From positions 62,001 to 126,000 of the forward strand of contig NZ_JAGINQ010000008.1 of NCBI RefSeq assembly GCF_017876165.1: a DNA stretch of 64,000 nucleotides, written 5' to 3'. Below the pieces are notes generated by a model. The model did no database searches, was not told where the DNA came from, and saw only the letters and a list, made by a program, of their open reading frames with translations. Below, one piece after another: positions 62,097 to 64,000 of the stretch. This DNA is from Azospirillum soli. GTDB taxonomy: Bacteria; Pseudomonadota; Alphaproteobacteria; Azospirillales; Azospirillaceae. The position numbers were made by a program, and so were the translations under genes. The first letter of the stretch is position 1; each line of letters starts with the position of its first letter.

Positions 62097-63092
62097 TTAA
62101 ACCGCCGCGATCCCCCACATCAGCAGCGCCACCAGCCCGATCAGCATCAGCCCGGCCACGGCGTAGACTGCCAACGCCTTCGCGATGTCGGCCGGCACCG
62201 CGCGGGCGCGGCCGTCGCCGATCCAGGGTTCGGTGATGACCACCCCGCCGTCGCGGTGCGGGCCGCCCAGCGACAGGCCCAGCGCGCCGGCCATCGCGGC
62301 GACCGGCCAGCCCATGTTGAAGGAAGCGGACTTGCCGCCGTCGCGCAGCATCGTCCTGGCGGCCCCGCCCAGGCTCGCGCCCGCGAAGGGGGCGGCCAGC
62401 GCCAGCAGCAGACCGGCCAGCCGCACGGGAATGGCGTTCAGCGCGTCGTCGAGCCGCGCGGCGGTCAGGCCGAAGCGCTCGTGCCGGACGCCGGGGTTGC
62501 CCAGCGCCGCGTCGGCCCCCGCGACCACCGCCCAGGCCAGAAGGCCCGGCACGCCGAGCAGCGCGTAGGCGAACACCGGGGCGACGACCTTGCGGGCGAA
62601 GGACTTCGCGGCGGCCTCGATGGCGGCGCGGGCCACACCGTGCTCATCCAGACTGAAGGCGTGCCGGCGGGTGAGGGGGACGACGGCCTCCTGCCCCGCC
62701 GACGCGCCGCCCTTTTCCAGCGCCCGGCGCACCGCGCGCACCCGCATCCAGGCCGCCCGGCCGCGCAGGGTGGCGAGCAGCACGATAAGCTCGACAACCC
62801 AGCCCCGGCTCTGCCCGCCAATCCATTCCACCAGCAGACCGACCAGCACGGCCGCCAGCAGCAGGGCCAGGACAACCAGCGCGCCGCGCAGCAGCCGCGC
62901 CGTCTTGCCGCGCTCGACGCGGTTCAGACGCTTGTCGGCCCAGGCGCAGGCGCGCTGCGCCAGCGCCGCCGGGTCGGGCAGGGCGCGGGCGATCCAGTCG
63001 CCGACGGCGGCGTCGATGACCAGCGCCAGCAGCAGGAGGAACAGGGGCCCCAGCTCGTTGAACGTCTGACCGCCGAGCGCCGTGCCGACCAT
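62097..63092 (-). CDS. cobD: Adenosylcobinamide-phosphate synthase-like protein (CobD/CbiB family)
   Basis: A 331-residue inner-membrane enzyme of cobalamin synthesis that attaches aminopropanol (or its phosphate) to adenosylcobyric acid. About five hydrophobic segments are present. Family markers are LVIDAAVGDWIARALPDP near the start, then SFARKVVAPVFAYALLGVPG, and ERFGLTAARLDDALNAIPVR. The C-terminal region has SFNMGWPVAAMAGALGLSLG and GDGRAR. No other cob gene or cobalamin riboswitch is seen here. It is downstream of the ankyrin gene on the same strand, 10 bp away. Confidence 0.9.
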   Translation of the reverse strand: MVGTALGGQTFNELGPLFLLLLALVIDAAVGDWIARALPDPAALAQRACAWADKRLNRVERGKTARLLRGALVVLALLLAAVLVGLLVEWIGGQSRGWVVELIVLLATLRGRAAWMRVRAVRRALEKGGASAGQEAVVPLTRRHAFSLDEHGVARAAIEAAAKSFARKVVAPVFAYALLGVPGLLAWAVVAGADAALGNPGVRHERFGLTAARLDDALNAIPVRLAGLLLALAAPFAGASLGGAARTMLRDGGKSASFNMGWPVAAMAGALGLSLGGPHRDGGVVITEPWIGDGRARAVPADIAKALAVYAVAGLMLIGLVALLMWGIAAV

Positions 63093-63102
63093 GGTCGTTG
63101 CC

Positions 63103-63666
63103 TCAGCGAGCCCCGGCCTGACGCAGCAGGGCGACGACGCGGGCGTTGCGGCCGTCCTGCGCCCAGCTCAGCGCGGTGCGGCCGGTGAAGTCGGAACGGT
63201 CGGGCTTGGCCCCGGCCTTCAGCAGCCGGTCCACCAGATCGGGACGGCCGCCGCGCGCCGCCGACATCAGCGGGGTGATGCCCTCGCGGTTGTCCTGGTC
63301 CACCTTGGCGCCCTTGCTCAGCAGTAGGTCCAGCATGCCGGGGTCGTTCGCATCGACGGCATAGTGCAGCGGGGTATTGCCCGCCTTGTCGGTGCGGTTG
63401 ACGTTGGCCCCGCTGTCCAGCAGCATCCTGGCCATTTCCGAGTTGCCGGCGCCGATGGCGAGCAGCAGTGCGGTCTTGCCGTTGATGTCCGTCTGGTTCG
63501 GGTTCTCGCCCTTCAGCAGCAGCATGCGCAGGGTCTTCGCGTCGTTCGACGTGACGGCCTTCAGCATGGACGGATTGTCGAACAGGCTGACCTGGGCCTG
63601 CGCGGGGGCGTGCGCGGTCACGTTCAGGCCCAGGGCCAGCAGGCCCAAAAGCAACAGCCGTTTCAT
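63103..63666 (-). CDS. Exported ankyrin-repeat protein
   Basis: A 187-residue protein. ATG 63666 is chosen because it opens a clean signal peptide (MKRLLLLGLLALGLNVTAHA) cleaved after AQA before QVSLF; an ATG at 63690 would add eight charged residues. Four ankyrin repeats follow (about 40-185), with consensus pieces NGKTALLLAIGAGN, AGNTPLHYAVDAND, EGITPLMSAARGG and TGRTALSWAQDGRN. It is probably a periplasmic protein-binding module; the partner is unknown. cobD starts 10 bp after its stop, so they are likely cotranscribed. Confidence 0.9.
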   Translation of the reverse strand: MKRLLLLGLLALGLNVTAHAPAQAQVSLFDNPSMLKAVTSNDAKTLRMLLLKGENPNQTDINGKTALLLAIGAGNSEMARMLLDSGANVNRTDKAGNTPLHYAVDANDPGMLDLLLSKGAKVDQDNREGITPLMSAARGGRPDLVDRLLKAGAKPDRSDFTGRTALSWAQDGRNARVVALLRQAGAR

Positions 63667-63806
63667 GGCTCGGGATTCCTTCCGCATCATTCACGGTTTG
63701 CGCGGGATACTAGCCAGAAGTGGATAGGCTTGACCAGTCGGGCCTGCAAACGGTTCTTGCAACCGCAGGAAGGCGGCGCGACAAAGCGGGCGAAGGAGCC
63801 CGTCCC

Positions 63807-63956
63807 ATGTTCCGCAACCCGCTCGCCCGTCACATCGCGCTGTTCCTGGCCGTGAAGTTCGCGCTGATCGCGCTTGGCCTGTGGTGGTTCTTCGGCGCCA
63901 TGCCGGAACCGCGCGGCGCCGTTCCGTCCACGCCGGCCGCCACCGCGCGCCCGTAA
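63807..63956 (+). CDS. Small membrane protein, CydP-like
   Basis: A 49-residue protein with GAAGGAG ribosome site 8 nt before ATG 63807. One membrane helix (RHIALFLAVKFALIALGLWW, about 8-30) follows a short basic N-terminus, then a Pro/Ala-rich tail. The pattern RH-hydrophobic-VKxxLI-LWWFF is like the small CydP proteins associated with cytochrome bd oxidase. No cydAB genes are in the window, though they could lie beyond the right edge. The assignment is tentative. The remaining 44 bp to the edge show nothing recognisable. Confidence 0.6.
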   Translation: MFRNPLARHIALFLAVKFALIALGLWWFFGAMPEPRGAVPSTPAATARP

Positions 63957-64000
63957 GCGTCAGCGGAACCTCCCCTGGCCGTTCGCGGTTACTCCCCGCA

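Overview
The window is high-GC DNA of about two-thirds G+C, with densely packed genes, strong third-position G/C bias and frequent ATGA or TGATG overlaps. Gene content points to a free-living, motile alphaproteobacterium, most likely Rhodospirillales and probably Azospirillum or a close relative. The grounds are many two-component and chemotaxis proteins, an alphaproteobacterial-type CheZ, TRAP and ABC uptake systems, and a peptidyl-prolyl isomerase-argJ operon divergent from secA. It looks chromosomal, with pheST, rpmI-rplT, secA, recQ and a tRNA-Thr. No insertion sequence, prophage, CRISPR array or rRNA was seen. The genus is inference.

Layout. 0-4.4 kb: the start of a membrane sensor gene (cut by the window edge), an aldo/keto reductase and a large hybrid histidine kinase. 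4.4-7.6 kb: an inverted-repeat element, a small hypothetical gene and a substrate-binding protein/permease/ATPase ABC operon of the nitrate/sulfonate/taurine class. 7.6-13.6 kb: small hypotheticals, a glycine-zipper lipoprotein, an HtrA-type protease and a second hybrid kinase. 13.7-18.0 kb: a CheZ-like phosphatase coupled to a pentapeptide-repeat protein, then a membrane class III nucleotide cyclase. 18.1-25.9 kb: an M48 metalloprotease, a staphylococcal-nuclease-like protein, proline iminopeptidase, rpmI-rplT and pheS-pheT.

26.3-38.9 kb is the most distinctive part. It holds a free receiver domain, an FHA-domain protein, a REC-HD-GYP protein, an SH3/SPOR envelope protein, a soluble PAS/GAF sensor kinase and a STAS protein. 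Divergent from the STAS gene is a three-gene type VI secretion-like cassette: TssL with an OmpA domain, a TssM about half the usual length, and TagF. No other T6SS genes are present. Whether the signalling genes act on this cassette is inference from position and from known FHA/TagF control of T6SS.

39-50.4 kb: a methyltransferase, a NUDIX hydrolase overlapping a 3'-5' exonuclease, an OmpA-type lipoprotein-like protein, a DctPQM TRAP transporter, an EamA exporter, a small coiled-coil/RG-rich protein, a chemoreceptor and a branched-chain amino acid-type binding protein. 50.9-64 kb: tRNA-Thr(CGT), recQ, the ppi-argJ-GNAT-mutT operon, divergent secA, mscL, a DEAD-box RNA helicase, cobD, an ankyrin-repeat protein and a CydP-like small membrane protein.

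Non-coding structure is rich. There are two copies of an ATCCGTG-based inverted repeat (about 4.5 and 62 kb), a set of GC-rich palindromes in intergenic gaps, a 294-bp inverted-repeat-bounded segment that supplies both stop codons of two convergent genes, and four perfect hairpins in a row at 26.8-26.9 kb. Several sigma70-like promoters with 17-bp spacers can be read directly. Residue ranges for domains are estimates by eye; catalytic residues given with a number were counted from the stated start.
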